Part shown: positions 1 through 7,865 of the stretch, piece by piece | Layout of the letters: every line of letters begins with the position of its first letter | Position numbering within the stretch: position 1 is the stretch's first letter | Source of the DNA: Bacteroidales bacterium | GTDB lineage: Bacteria; Bacteroidota; Bacteroidia; Bacteroidales; SM23-62 | Assembly (NCBI GenBank): GCA_016783865.1 | Contig: JADHVS010000018.1 | Location: forward strand, 1-22,500 | Length of the DNA stretch: 22,500 nucleotides | Direction of reading: 5' to 3' | Translations under genes and position numbers: made by a program | The notes under the pieces: model-generated | Database searches by the model: none | Told to the model about the DNA's origin: nothing | The model's input: only the letters and a program-made list of their open reading frames with translations

Positions 1-1290
1 GCCATTAGAAACTGATTTTTGTACATTTCCTGGCATGTTAATACCAGAATGCCATAAAAGACCTGCTCCACCTGAACCCCCGGGACCTGTAGGTTCAGAA
101 TGGTTGGTCCAGCCACCATCTCCTCCATCGGCAACCAGATGGACACTTCCCAGGTAGGTATTCACGTCCAGCACTATTACGCCCCCTCCGCCACCGCCGG
201 CTCCAGCTGTAGCAGTATCGGCAACTGTCTCTCCGTCAGCCCGCAGGTACCTGTCTCCACCGGTAGCCTGCAAAGTATCTGTGATTAAAATAATGATCCC
301 GCCGCCATCACCTCCTGCAATGGCTAATCGGCCAAGACCGGGATTCTGCGTTCCGGTTCCTCCGCCTCCTCCCATGAATATTTTGTTTCTATCTGCTCCA
401 GTATTAGAATAATATTGAGGAGGTATTCCTTTACCACCTTCTGCATTCATAATGGATTGATCACAACTCTGCGCCTGGTTTCCTCCAGATCCACCCGCTC
501 CAAAATTGGCACCACCTCCGCCTCCCGAATATTTTCCATTCCCGCCCCCACCGCCAGGACCAATACGACCTCTTCCTCTTATCAGAGTAAATCCCTCATA
601 ATGAATACTTTCTCCTTTTCGTCCTGCAGAATCCATATCCGCTTCAGGGAAAAATTGGTTATTTGATCCATTACAAACTCCTTCGAAGTAGTCCGTAACA
701 GGTACGTCCGGATCTCCCCCGTTGAATCCTTTGCCGGTGACGTCGATGTTAGCGTTAAGGACAATTTTACGGGTGGCTATCATGGCAAAAACACCACCAG
801 TTCCGGTAACGGGATCCCAGGGGTCACATGAAAGATCTTCTTCGATACTCCATACATCTTTGCCCCCGATTACCTTAACCAGTTGTGCCATTTCACCGGG
901 CTCCTCATATTCAATATCATCGCGCAAAGCAGTAGTAAAAATAATGGTATTACTGACCACCTTATTAACCAATAAGATACAATAAATGCCAGTATTGTTT
1001 GGATCATCTACAACTTCACCCCACCATGATCCTGGAGGTTCAATAGGCAGATTAGTTGGATCATAATATTCCATACCCCTCATCTGAATGTAGAGTACCG
1101 TATCCGCCACATTAAATTCGGAAGGATCATCAACTTCCACACTGTCAACATCTGTTGGATCCAGGTTATAAGTGGCTGTGATACGGGCATACTTATTCTT
1201 TGGCTGAGCTGCTGCAGTGAAGGTAAAAATTACAAAAATCCAGCCCAGGATCAGGTATTGTAATATGGTCTTTGCCTTGAAAAAATCCAA
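1..1290 (-). CDS. Secreted glycine-rich surface protein, N-terminal part (runs off window)
   Basis: The minus strand is open from a TTG at 1290 to the window edge (430 codons, 3' end missing). An in-frame TAA lies nine codons upstream of the TTG and no ATG lies between, so TTG is the best start; the first in-frame ATG is at codon 70, beyond the signal peptide. Residues 1-28 look like a signal peptide (hydrophobic QYLILGWIFVIFTFTAAAQ). Residues 30-235 form a non-repetitive domain with several Asp/Glu-rich stretches and four Cys. From about residue 240 the chain is Gly-rich, with runs such as GPGGGGGNG, YSGGGGGANFGAGGSGG, FMGGGGGTGT and TAGAGGGGGGVIVLD separated by hydrophobic beta-strand-like pieces (GIIILITDT, VIVLDVNTY). 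I do not recognise a named family. Large secreted Bacteroidota proteins of this look often end in a type IX secretion or gliding-type C-terminal domain, but that end is outside the window. Export is well supported; function is unknown. Confidence 0.75.
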   Translation of the reverse strand, partial: MDFFKAKTILQYLILGWIFVIFTFTAAAQPKNKYARITATYNLDPTDVDSVEVDDPSEFNVADTVLYIQMRGMEYYDPTNLPIEPPGSWWGEVVDDPNNTGIYCILLVNKVVSNTIIFTTALRDDIEYEEPGEMAQLVKVIGGKDVWSIEEDLSCDPWDPVTGTGGVFAMIATRKIVLNANIDVTGKGFNGGDPDVPVTDYFEGVCNGSNNQFFPEADMDSAGRKGESIHYEGFTLIRGRGRIGPGGGGGNGKYSGGGGGANFGAGGSGGNQAQSCDQSIMNAEGGKGIPPQYYSNTGADRNKIFMGGGGGTGTQNPGLGRLAIAGGDGGGIIILITDTLQATGGDRYLRADGETVADTATAGAGGGGGGVIVLDVNTYLGSVHLVADGGDGGWTNHSEPTGPGGSGGAGLLWHSGINMPGNVQKSVSNG

Positions 1291-1451
1291 TGTATGCCGT
1301 TGTAAACTATTATTTTAAAACCAATTATGCCCGTTGAATATGAAAATTAAGTAAAAACCCCATCAAATTAAATAAAACTTATGAAAATAAGTGAAATAAA
1401 CCGAAATACATGAAGGGATTTTTCAACAGGACCCCTGAAAAGAGGAATGGG
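1291..1451. other. Spacer between the AI-2E-family gene and the glycine-rich gene
   Basis: This AT-rich spacer of 161 bases lies between two minus-strand genes and should hold the promoter of the glycine-rich gene. I find no convincing TTG / TAnnTTTG pair on the minus strand and no clean terminator hairpin with a U-tract after the upstream gene. The run of T near 1455-1462 is coding (C-terminal lysines of the AI-2E-family protein). Confidence 0.4.
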
Positions 1452-2621
1452 CTATTTTTTTTTGATCAGGCGAAGAAATCGCTTTATTTTTTCTGCAGTA
1501 ATGGCATGCTTCCCGGCACCTGTTGTACCTAACAGGTATACGTAAGGCTGCAGGGTACGGTTGTGCTCACATATCACCCTGATAACAGCCAGTGCAGGTA
1601 TGACAACGAACATTCCCGGCATACCCCAGACCAGGGCACCGGCTATTAGTCCAAGGATAATGATGAATGGATTAAGCTTTACATAGTTACCTACAATATT
1701 GGGCGTAAGGATATAATTCTCCAGGAAGTGGACAGAAAGGAATATTACCACTACTTTCAAGGCCATATTGGGGGAATCGCCAGTGAGTGCTGCAAAAACG
1801 AATGGGAAGAAAAAGCCGATGATGCTGCCAAAATAGGGGATAAAGACCCAGATGGCCGCAATAACACCGAATACCATGGCATATTTCAAACCGATCAGGA
1901 TAAAAGCTGTAGTATTCACAATGGCAAGAATAATCACAACAATGAAAACACCTCCCATATATCTTGATGCTACTTTAGATACACCCCTGAGGGTATCGAT
2001 TGCCACCATTCGCTGATCATCGGGAACAAGCTTCAATATGAACCAGGCAAACTTCGTCCTGTAATATAAAAACAGGAAGATGAAGACCGGCAGGATCCCG
2101 ATTCTGAATATCGTACCTGTTGTAGCGGTGAGTGCGTTCGAAAAGAAATTGCTCCCTGCATCAAAGAGTCCTGCCACACGTGTTCTGAGTATTCCCGTCA
2201 GGTTCAGGTCAGCAATACCCAATAATTGCCCCAGCCATGATTCAAATCCATCAATATTACTTAACGCTTTTGCCCTGAACGAAGGAAAATCACCCACGAA
2301 GGTTCCAACCTTCTTGTAAATAAATAATCCCGCTCCCGTAATGATCAGGAGCAACAGAATTTCGCTGATTAGTATGGCAATGATCCTTGGTAATTTATGT
2401 TTTTCGAGCCAATTGGCTACAGGAAATATCAGGTAGGCGAATAAAACGGCAAGGGCAATGGGATATAAAAACAATTTCGCTGCAATCAAAGAATACAGAA
2501 CCAGGATAATCGACAACAGGAAAAAAGAGAATCTCTGAGCAGAGGGAAAATGCTTTAGCTGTAACCTGGGCCCCTCCCTGCTGGTTTTCTTTTTATCTTT
2601 TTTTTTAGCCTTTTTCACCAT
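1452..2621 (-). CDS. AI-2E family transporter (PerM/YdiK-like membrane protein)
   Basis: This 389-residue polytopic inner-membrane protein belongs to the AI-2E exporter superfamily (former DUF20), whose members are annotated as autoinducer-2 exporters, permeases or Na+/H+ antiporters; the substrate cannot be told from sequence. Hydrophobic segments lie at about 31-50, 52-70, 80-101, 171-188, 222-244, 248-278, 288-305 and 318-350. The C-terminal half has the family signature: ILTPNIVGNYVKLNPF (304-319) followed by GLIAGALVWGMPGMFVVIPA (324-343). The soluble stretch at about 105-165 matches the usual loop between the early and late helices. The N-terminus is unusually lysine-rich (about ten Lys in the first 12 residues) and the protein ends in three Lys, so both ends are probably cytoplasmic. 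The start is an ATG at 2621. It appears to be a single-gene unit, with a repeat-filled spacer upstream. Confidence 0.88.
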   Translation of the reverse strand: MVKKAKKKDKKKTSREGPRLQLKHFPSAQRFSFFLLSIILVLYSLIAAKLFLYPIALAVLFAYLIFPVANWLEKHKLPRIIAILISEILLLLIITGAGLFIYKKVGTFVGDFPSFRAKALSNIDGFESWLGQLLGIADLNLTGILRTRVAGLFDAGSNFFSNALTATTGTIFRIGILPVFIFLFLYYRTKFAWFILKLVPDDQRMVAIDTLRGVSKVASRYMGGVFIVVIILAIVNTTAFILIGLKYAMVFGVIAAIWVFIPYFGSIIGFFFPFVFAALTGDSPNMALKVVVIFLSVHFLENYILTPNIVGNYVKLNPFIIILGLIAGALVWGMPGMFVVIPALAVIRVICEHNRTLQPYVYLLGTTGAGKHAITAEKIKRFLRLIKKK

Positions 2622-2650
2622 ATATTTTATAAGGAATGATTACTTGAAGA

Positions 2651-2678
2651 TACTGTCTACTGTCTATTGTCTACTTCT
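2651..2678. repeat. Heptamer-period array (TACTGTC type)
   Basis: Four successive 7-nt units of the TACTGTC/TATTGTC/TACTTCT type lie directly upstream of the AI-2E-family gene. The units are the same as those at 17025-17059 and 22022-22063 apart from the phase in which they are written. It is the shortest copy of the array family. Confidence 0.7.
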
Positions 2679-2718
2679 TAACTAGTGTTATGTCAACTTT
2701 AATACATCATTGGTCATG

Positions 2719-2784
2719 CTGAATTTATTTCAGCATCTAACTGAATTTATTTCAGCATCTAACTGAATTTATTTCAGCATCTAA
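2719..2784. repeat. Three perfect 22-bp tandem repeats inside the palindromic element
   Basis: Three identical 22-bp units are at 2719-2740, 2741-2762 and 2763-2784, followed by a partial fourth (CTGAAT, 2785-2790). Each unit contains CTGAA-TTTAT-TTCAG, so each can form a small hairpin. The unit equals the left arm of the palindromic element, so this looks like local amplification of that arm. There are no spacers between units. Confidence 0.9.
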
Positions 2785-2820
2785 CTGAATTCCAGAAGAT
2801 TCCGAAACCCTGATATGCAT

Positions 2821-2838
2821 CCCCGATCTTCATCGGGG
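2821..2838. terminator. Hairpin downstream of the sensor kinase gene
   Basis: CCCCGAT-CTTC-ATCGGGG is a perfect 7-bp GC-rich stem with a 4-nt loop. On the minus strand it follows the kinase stop by about 56 bases. No U-tract follows it in that direction, so it is not a canonical intrinsic terminator, although it could pause transcription or stabilise the 3' end. It lies within the insert that splits the right arm of the palindromic element. Confidence 0.35.
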
Positions 2839-2894
2839 CAGGCAGGGCAGGCAAGTTCGGAATGACTAACAGATAAAATAAGCTTGACATGACA

Positions 2895-5800
2895 CTAGTA
2901 TACAATCTTAAAGATCGGTAATTTAATAATAAAAGTAGTCCCTTTATCTAATTCCGTCTCATAGGATATTTCACCATTTGAGTTCTCAATGATACGCCTC
3001 GAAATGGCCAATCCCATGCCCATACCACTCGACTTGGTCGTAAAATTGGGTTCGAACAGTTTATCACCAAGATTGCCCTGGATCCCCTTCCCATTATCAG
3101 AAACCCTGATCCATGCATAATCACTGTCGGTATCCAGGTTAATCTTTATCCGGCCCAGTCTGTCATCGGGGATTGACTGGACAGCATTTTTTATCAGGTT
3201 GATGAATACGCGCGAAATTTGTTCCTTATCTGTAAAAACAACTACCCGTTCGTCCTCATTAAAGGTAAATTCAATATCCATATCCTCGGTATTCTCATAC
3301 AAACCAATCACATCACGGATCCGGTCTCTCAGATCGACCTCTTCATTATTTGCCTTTGGCATTTGGGCAAAGTTGGAGAACTCAGTGGCAATGGAAGATA
3401 ATTCATCAATCTGTTCAATTAACCTGGCCGAAACTTTTTCCAGGTTTTCTTCCCACTGACCAGGGTCATCCTTCCAGCTTTTCTTCAGGAACTGGACATT
3501 CAATTTCATAGGTGTGAGTGGATTTTTTATCTCATGGGCAATCTGTTTAGCCATCTCACGCCATGCCGATTCTCTTTCCGATTTAGCGAGTAATCCGGCG
3601 CTCCTGGCCAACTCATCCACCATATGATTATATTCACTTACCAGGCTTCCAATCTCATCTTTCCCTTCGTATTGAATCCGCTCATTTGTTTTGCCCAGGG
3701 TAAATGAGCTGATCTTATTCTGGATCATCCTTAGAGGCTGCGTTATTTTATTGGAAAAGAAAATGGCCAGCAAGACACTCAGAGAGATCAGAAGCACATA
3801 GAAATTCGCAATAGCGACAGCCAGGTTGGAAATCTCCTTCTTAAGGGTATCCTGCCTGGTAAAATAGGGCAGGTTCAGGTACGCAAGCAGCTGATTATCA
3901 TTGTTTTTGAAAGGAACATATGCCGATAAGTAATTTAGCGTACCGATTCTCTCTTCGTGTACAAATTCGTTCTTGTGGTTCATCGAAAGCTCATAAATCG
4001 CCCTTGGATCCATTTTGGTCCCCTGCAATCCCCTGTCGAATATTTCCGGTCGCGAGGAGGCAAGGTAATTGCCTTCCTGGTCGTATAAATTAATATCGGT
4101 AAAAAACACATTGGAGAATTTACGCAACAATTCCTCCAGGTTTTGATATCCTGTGGATTGCCACTCATACTGCAAGGATGTTTCAAAAGCCAGTTTATGC
4201 GACAGTTCAATATATACCGATTGTGTCCTTTCCAACAGGCTTTCAAGGTGACGTTGCTTAAACTGCCGTGCACTGAAGTAAATTGTTCCACCTGCGATCA
4301 GAAGCAATGATAATCCAATTATAATGACCATCGAGTACTGGATCTTATTCTTAATATTCAATTGGATGCTCTTACGGAAAAATGGAATATTAATGATGAA
4401 CAGACTGATGGAAACGATTAAATAAAAGAATCCAAAAATGTAGGTGAAAGAAATCAGGACATCCAGGAATTTAAGCCTGGGGTGACCCATCACAATGGTA
4501 TTTGCCTCATCAATGTTATATACAAGCAAATCATATTGTTCCAGTGTCAGGAATTCATACTCTTTTTCCCCATTAGTGTATGTGCTGCTTTTGAGACTGA
4601 ATGAATACTCACCTGCCTGGGTAATCAGATCCCCTGCATGGTACCTGGCATAGGAATATTGTTCCGACAGGCCGGTTTTCAGTTCTTCAGATAAAAGCAG
4701 TTCGGGATAGCCTAATTCCTGAGACAACAATTTCGAATCAAGCTGGAGGTAAAGGGTTATCATATCAATGTAATCGGCATAGTAAAAATCAAAGGAGGCA
4801 AAATAACTGATCCGTCCATTCAGGTTATTAATAAAATAAAAACTCGAACCCGGTAACTGGATGCCTGCAGATGCAACCAGTGAGTCGAAAAAGGTATAAC
4901 AGTGGTAGACCTCATCAGTGGGAGGTTCAACATATATGCTATCTGCCGGATTGCAAAGAATGGCCTGCAATTCGTATTTCTCCCAGAAGCTTCTGAAGTA
5001 TTCCCTCGCTAAATGATCGTAAATCAATTGAATATCAGTAAAGGGATCCAGGACGTAATCTCTTAGCAGTTCATCTGTTGTAATCTGGTTTTCAATCTCC
5101 TTGAGCAAAAGCTCAGCCACCGGATCATGCTCGGCTGAAAGATCAACGGCAAGGACCTGTTTGGTATTATTCTGCTTTACCCGGGAATAATGTACGACCA
5201 GGTAAAGATTCAGAAGGCTGAACAATAGGATCAGCAAAACAAAAGTGGAATATTTGAACTTAAGGCTGGTACTGTACCTGATCCAGGTCATGACCATCGA
5301 TATAATTACAGCAGAAAGGATGACGAGGAGCTGCATCCCTCCGCTTATAACCCAGCCGGACAAGGTCACGATCAGAATAAATAATACCAGGTATAGCACT
5401 TTCCCCTTTATTCCTGCCCCTGGATTCAGCAGGGTGACCATTTTATCAAACAGTAAAGCCCAGGAGGAAAAAAGAAGTGCGATTATAGACAGCCCGATAA
5501 AGGTATTCACGCCTAAATTCAGCACCCTGTATATCTCGAAATTTATGCTGGAATCCAGCACAAGGCTGCGGATTAACAGGCAGATGCATTGAAAGGTTAC
5601 ACCCAGTATAAAAACATAGATAAACTGAACCACATGTTTCACGGCCGGTTTCTTTCTCAGGTAACCGATATTAAGGTCGAAATGATAATAAATAACGAAT
5701 GCCAGGAAGAAAACAAAACCTGACGTTATCAGAAGATCGGCAAGGGAAGGGAACCATTTTGAAGAAGCAAATGTAAATGGTGAAAACAAAGTAATTGATT

Positions 5801-6608
5801 CCAGCTGGGGGGGCATCTTCATATTGACCAGGATGGCATCCAGCAACACAAGGATAACAATACAAAGGATAATACCCATGTTCCTGTAGAGCTGGATTGT
5901 AATCGACCGTATCAACAGGATGAGTAAAAGCAGGAAAAGGAAAAGCCCGGAGAAAAAGCAAAACAGTGCGAATACCTTGTAGGCCACGGTGAATCCGGTG
6001 ACCTGATCAAAATTGAGAGAAAACAGGTAATCTCCCATAGCATTATAAACCGGGAACGGACTCCCGGTATCCATTTTAAGATCAACCTCTGTCGGCAGGA
6101 TTAAATCGGGATTGAAAGTGTTTTTAAGGTACCTGTTTTCATAGGAAAATTCTGTACGGATCAGCACCATCCCCATTACACGCACTGGTCCAAAATACCG
6201 GTCCTTCTTATAGTACCATCCATTATCCAAAAATACAATGGGATCAGACCGGGTGCTGCCCCGGGTCATCTGATCGTCAGGATTATTGGTCGTCGACCAG
6301 AATAACAGGGAATCATTCCTGTATACAAAAATGTTGATTCCTTCCCTGGTAATTTCTTCGAGTGATTGTCCGATAAAATCGCTGATCAGCTTTTTTTCAT
6401 CCAGGTCTGCAAAATAAGTTTCCCATTCGTCCAATAAATCATCCAGCTGAAATTCCTTGACATAGAAATCTTCCTGAAATCTTTTATGAAGGGTATGATG
6501 CCTGAATGAGGGGATAACAATTTTATAGGAAAAAATACTGAACAGAAATAAAACAACGGCCAGACCTAATAAAACAAAAAACCGAATATGTGTCTTGGTT
6601 TTTATCAC
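2895..6608 (-). CDS. Giant NtrY-like membrane sensor histidine kinase
   Basis: This 1237-residue kinase is about twice the usual size. The start is a GTG at 6608, immediately preceded by an in-frame TAA. Layout: TM 9-31; extracytoplasmic domain about 32-205; a block of roughly eight hydrophobic helices (about 206-472); second extracytoplasmic domain about 475-710; TM 714-738 and 757-779; third extracytoplasmic domain about 780-925, where FTDINLYDQEGNYLASS (835-851) looks like a PAS/Cache-type strand pattern; TM 926-951; HAMP about 952-1005; HisKA; HATPase_c. The H-box SAWREMAKQIAHEIKNPLTP (1014-1033) has phosphoacceptor His1025 and closely matches the NtrY form. The N-box is NLIKNAVQS with Asn1141, G1 is DNGKGI (1171-1176), the F-box FEPNFTT (1185-1191) and G2 GMGMGLA (1195-1201). 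No response-regulator gene is in the window, so it is an orphan here. The input signal is unknown. rlmH starts 48 bases upstream on the same strand and may be cotranscribed. Confidence 0.93.
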   Translation of the reverse strand: MIKTKTHIRFFVLLGLAVVLFLFSIFSYKIVIPSFRHHTLHKRFQEDFYVKEFQLDDLLDEWETYFADLDEKKLISDFIGQSLEEITREGINIFVYRNDSLLFWSTTNNPDDQMTRGSTRSDPIVFLDNGWYYKKDRYFGPVRVMGMVLIRTEFSYENRYLKNTFNPDLILPTEVDLKMDTGSPFPVYNAMGDYLFSLNFDQVTGFTVAYKVFALFCFFSGLFLFLLLLILLIRSITIQLYRNMGIILCIVILVLLDAILVNMKMPPQLESITLFSPFTFASSKWFPSLADLLITSGFVFFLAFVIYYHFDLNIGYLRKKPAVKHVVQFIYVFILGVTFQCICLLIRSLVLDSSINFEIYRVLNLGVNTFIGLSIIALLFSSWALLFDKMVTLLNPGAGIKGKVLYLVLFILIVTLSGWVISGGMQLLVILSAVIISMVMTWIRYSTSLKFKYSTFVLLILLFSLLNLYLVVHYSRVKQNNTKQVLAVDLSAEHDPVAELLLKEIENQITTDELLRDYVLDPFTDIQLIYDHLAREYFRSFWEKYELQAILCNPADSIYVEPPTDEVYHCYTFFDSLVASAGIQLPGSSFYFINNLNGRISYFASFDFYYADYIDMITLYLQLDSKLLSQELGYPELLLSEELKTGLSEQYSYARYHAGDLITQAGEYSFSLKSSTYTNGEKEYEFLTLEQYDLLVYNIDEANTIVMGHPRLKFLDVLISFTYIFGFFYLIVSISLFIINIPFFRKSIQLNIKNKIQYSMVIIIGLSLLLIAGGTIYFSARQFKQRHLESLLERTQSVYIELSHKLAFETSLQYEWQSTGYQNLEELLRKFSNVFFTDINLYDQEGNYLASSRPEIFDRGLQGTKMDPRAIYELSMNHKNEFVHEERIGTLNYLSAYVPFKNNDNQLLAYLNLPYFTRQDTLKKEISNLAVAIANFYVLLISLSVLLAIFFSNKITQPLRMIQNKISSFTLGKTNERIQYEGKDEIGSLVSEYNHMVDELARSAGLLAKSERESAWREMAKQIAHEIKNPLTPMKLNVQFLKKSWKDDPGQWEENLEKVSARLIEQIDELSSIATEFSNFAQMPKANNEEVDLRDRIRDVIGLYENTEDMDIEFTFNEDERVVVFTDKEQISRVFINLIKNAVQSIPDDRLGRIKINLDTDSDYAWIRVSDNGKGIQGNLGDKLFEPNFTTKSSGMGMGLAISRRIIENSNGEISYETELDKGTTFIIKLPIFKIVY

Positions 6609-6656
6609 TTATGCTTACTTCAAAGATTAAAACTACCTAAAATTACACAATCTGCT

Positions 6657-7130
6657 TTAACCATGATGATAAGGCTGCCCTTTAATCAATGTAAAAGCCC
6701 TGTAAAGTTGTTCCAGGAATAATATTCTGATTACCTGATGGGAAAATGTCATTTTTGAAACAGACAGCAGCATATTGGCCCTGTCATAAACCTTTTTGTC
6801 ATATCCAAAGGCCCCTCCTGTTACATAAACAATACTCTTAAGTGATTGCAGTGTTTTTTCTTCAATCAGTCCGGCCAACTCAACTGAAGACAACTGTTTC
6901 CCACGCTCATCGAGCAGGATAACAAAATCTTCGGCCTGAATATTTTTCAGGATCTTGTCCCCTTCAAGTTCCATAATCTTTTGTTGGGGTAATCCCTTAG
7001 TCTTTTTTAAATCCTGAATTTCAATTATTTGTAAAGATGTATAATGGTCTATCCGCCGGATATAATCCTGGACTCCCTGATCCAAATAGGCAGGTTTGGT
7101 TTTACCGGTAAACAGTAACTTAATCTTCAT
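6657..7130 (-). CDS. rlmH: 23S rRNA (pseudouridine(1915)-N(3))-methyltransferase RlmH
   Basis: RlmH is a SPOUT-class enzyme that uses S-adenosylmethionine to methylate N3 of pseudouridine 1915 in helix 69 of 23S rRNA, in the assembled ribosome. The frame opens at a GTG (7136), but ATG at 7130 gives the usual family N-terminus MKIKLLFTGK and a 157-residue protein of normal length. Seen, in numbering from this ATG: LDERGK (73-78); the SAM-binding knot loop YVTGGAFGYD (102-111); LSVSKMTFSHQVIRILFLEQ (122-141); and the terminal PYHHG, the conserved C-terminal signature. The gene is divergent from the DUF4783-nadC operon and 48 bases upstream of the sensor kinase on the same strand. Confidence 0.95.
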   Translation of the reverse strand: MKIKLLFTGKTKPAYLDQGVQDYIRRIDHYTSLQIIEIQDLKKTKGLPQQKIMELEGDKILKNIQAEDFVILLDERGKQLSSVELAGLIEEKTLQSLKSIVYVTGGAFGYDKKVYDRANMLLSVSKMTFSHQVIRILFLEQLYRAFTLIKGQPYHHG

Positions 7131-7280
7131 CGACACTTGCTGTTTTCATTAAATGAAATGAACATGAATTTTATACGAATGAATATATTTGTTAAATTGC
7201 ATTAATCCTAGGAATTCGGTTAATATTTAAAAAGTTGCCAGGTACTGGTTATCGATAAAGAGCATGATTTCAGTTTAATA

Positions 7281-7349
7281 GTCATCCTGAATTTATTTCA
7301 GGATCTATTTAGCAGCTGGTTATGGATCCTGAACCCAGTTCAGAATGAC
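7281..7349. repeat. Compact palindromic intergenic element with GTCAT...ATGAC ends
   Basis: The two arms, about 25 nt each, are inverted copies: the left begins GTCATCCTGAA and the right ends TTCAGAATGAC, each ending or beginning with GGATC at the inner side. The left arm itself folds as CCTGAA-TTTAT-TTCAGG. The inner spacer is about 18 nt. The arms share GTCAT, CTGAAttTattTCAG and GATC with the expanded copy at 2713-2866, so both belong to one dispersed family. Confidence 0.8.
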
Positions 7350-7390
7350 GAAATTATGACAATAGAAAGCCTCGATAATCAGGAGTCAGG

Positions 7391-7422
7391 TTGAAATCGA
7401 TAATAAACTGGTCCGGAATTTG
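7391..7422 (+). promoter_or_regulatory. Candidate Bacteroidota-type promoter for the DUF4783-nadC operon
   Basis: TTG at 7391-7393 (-33-like) and GGAATTTG at 7415-7422 (six of eight bases of TAnnTTTG, but lacking the TA) have a 21-base gap. The pair lies about 26 bases before the ATG at 7449. It is a weak pattern match only. Confidence 0.25.
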
Positions 7423-7448
7423 TTTCTATACAGAAAAATCAGGCAAAC

Positions 7449-7865
7449 ATGAAAAAAAATAAGTTGAACATTCTTTTCGTTTCAGGTTTTATCTTTATGT
7501 TTCAGTTATCATTTGCCCCTCCTGCAAAAATGATACCTGACAGTATAGTGCTTGCCTTCCAGGCTGGGAATGCAACCGAATTAGCTAAACATTTTAATAC
7601 TTCGATTGAACTGGTCATTCTGGAGGAAGAAGATATTTACAGTAAAACCCAGGCTGAACAGATCATCAGAAAATTCTTTTCCGATAACAAGCCTTCCTCT
7701 TTTACAGTGATATTTGAAGGAGGAAAAGAACCTTCCAAATATGCTATAGGGAAATTGGTTACTTCAACCGGACCTTACAGGGTTTACCTTCTGATTAAGG
7801 AAAATGAAGGATCACCCTTAATTCATCAGATACGGATAGAAGCTGAAGACGCAGAAAATGAATAG
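7449..7865 (+). CDS. DUF4783 domain-containing exported protein
   Basis: This 138-residue protein has an N-terminal signal peptide (MKKNK then a hydrophobic stretch to about residue 23, FVSGFIFMFQLSFA), so the mature part is probably periplasmic. The mature domain matches the Bacteroidota DUF4783 family: SIVLAFQAGNATELAKHF (33-50), KTQAEQIIRKFFSDNKPSSF, YAIGKLVTSTGPYRVYLLIK and the terminal LIHQIRIE. The alternation of helices and strands suggests a small NTF2-like alpha+beta fold; no catalytic residues are evident. Its stop codon overlaps the nadC start by 8 bases, so the two are translationally coupled. Bacteroidota genomes often place this family beside nadC, but its role there is unknown. 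Confidence 0.85.
   Translation: MKKNKLNILFVSGFIFMFQLSFAPPAKMIPDSIVLAFQAGNATELAKHFNTSIELVILEEEDIYSKTQAEQIIRKFFSDNKPSSFTVIFEGGKEPSKYAIGKLVTSTGPYRVYLLIKENEGSPLIHQIRIEAEDAENE

Larger units (their letters stand above)
2713..2866. repeat. Palindromic intergenic element with GTCAT...ATGAC ends (expanded copy)
   Basis: The left end reads GTCATGCTGAA and the right end TTCGGAATGAC, an imperfect terminal inverted repeat. The left arm contains a perfect 8-bp hairpin, ATGCTGAA with TTCAGCAT around TTTAT (2716-2736). The right arm is split: GATTCCGAAACC (2798-2809) and AAGTTCGGAATGAC (2853-2866) are separated by about 43 bases that carry another hairpin and a GGCA-rich tract. The compact copy at 7281-7349 shows the uninterrupted form. 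The architecture is that of a non-autonomous palindromic repeat or MITE-like element; no transposase is present. Confidence 0.7.
7131..7448. other. Divergent intergenic region rlmH / DUF4783
   Basis: This spacer of about 318 bases lies between divergent genes and should contain both promoters. It holds the 69-bp palindromic repeat at 7281-7349. On the plus strand a perfect TAnnTTTG match (TATATTTG, 7184-7191) lacks a -33 TTG at the right distance and is far from the gene. A better-placed but weaker pair is TTG at 7391-7393 and GGAATTTG at 7415-7422 (21-base gap), about 26 bases before the DUF4783 start. No minus-strand promoter could be picked for rlmH. Confidence 0.4.

Noticed and set aside
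2719..2790. CRISPR-like direct repeats
   Set aside because: The 22-bp units are directly abutting with no spacers, and no cas genes are present.
3980..4291. Second minus-strand frame inside the kinase gene
   Set aside because: Out-of-frame shadow of the kinase with no recognisable motif.
7184..7191. TATATTTG as the promoter of the DUF4783 operon
   Set aside because: It is a perfect -7 match, but there is no -33 TTG and it is about 258 bases from the start; AT-rich spacers give such matches by chance.
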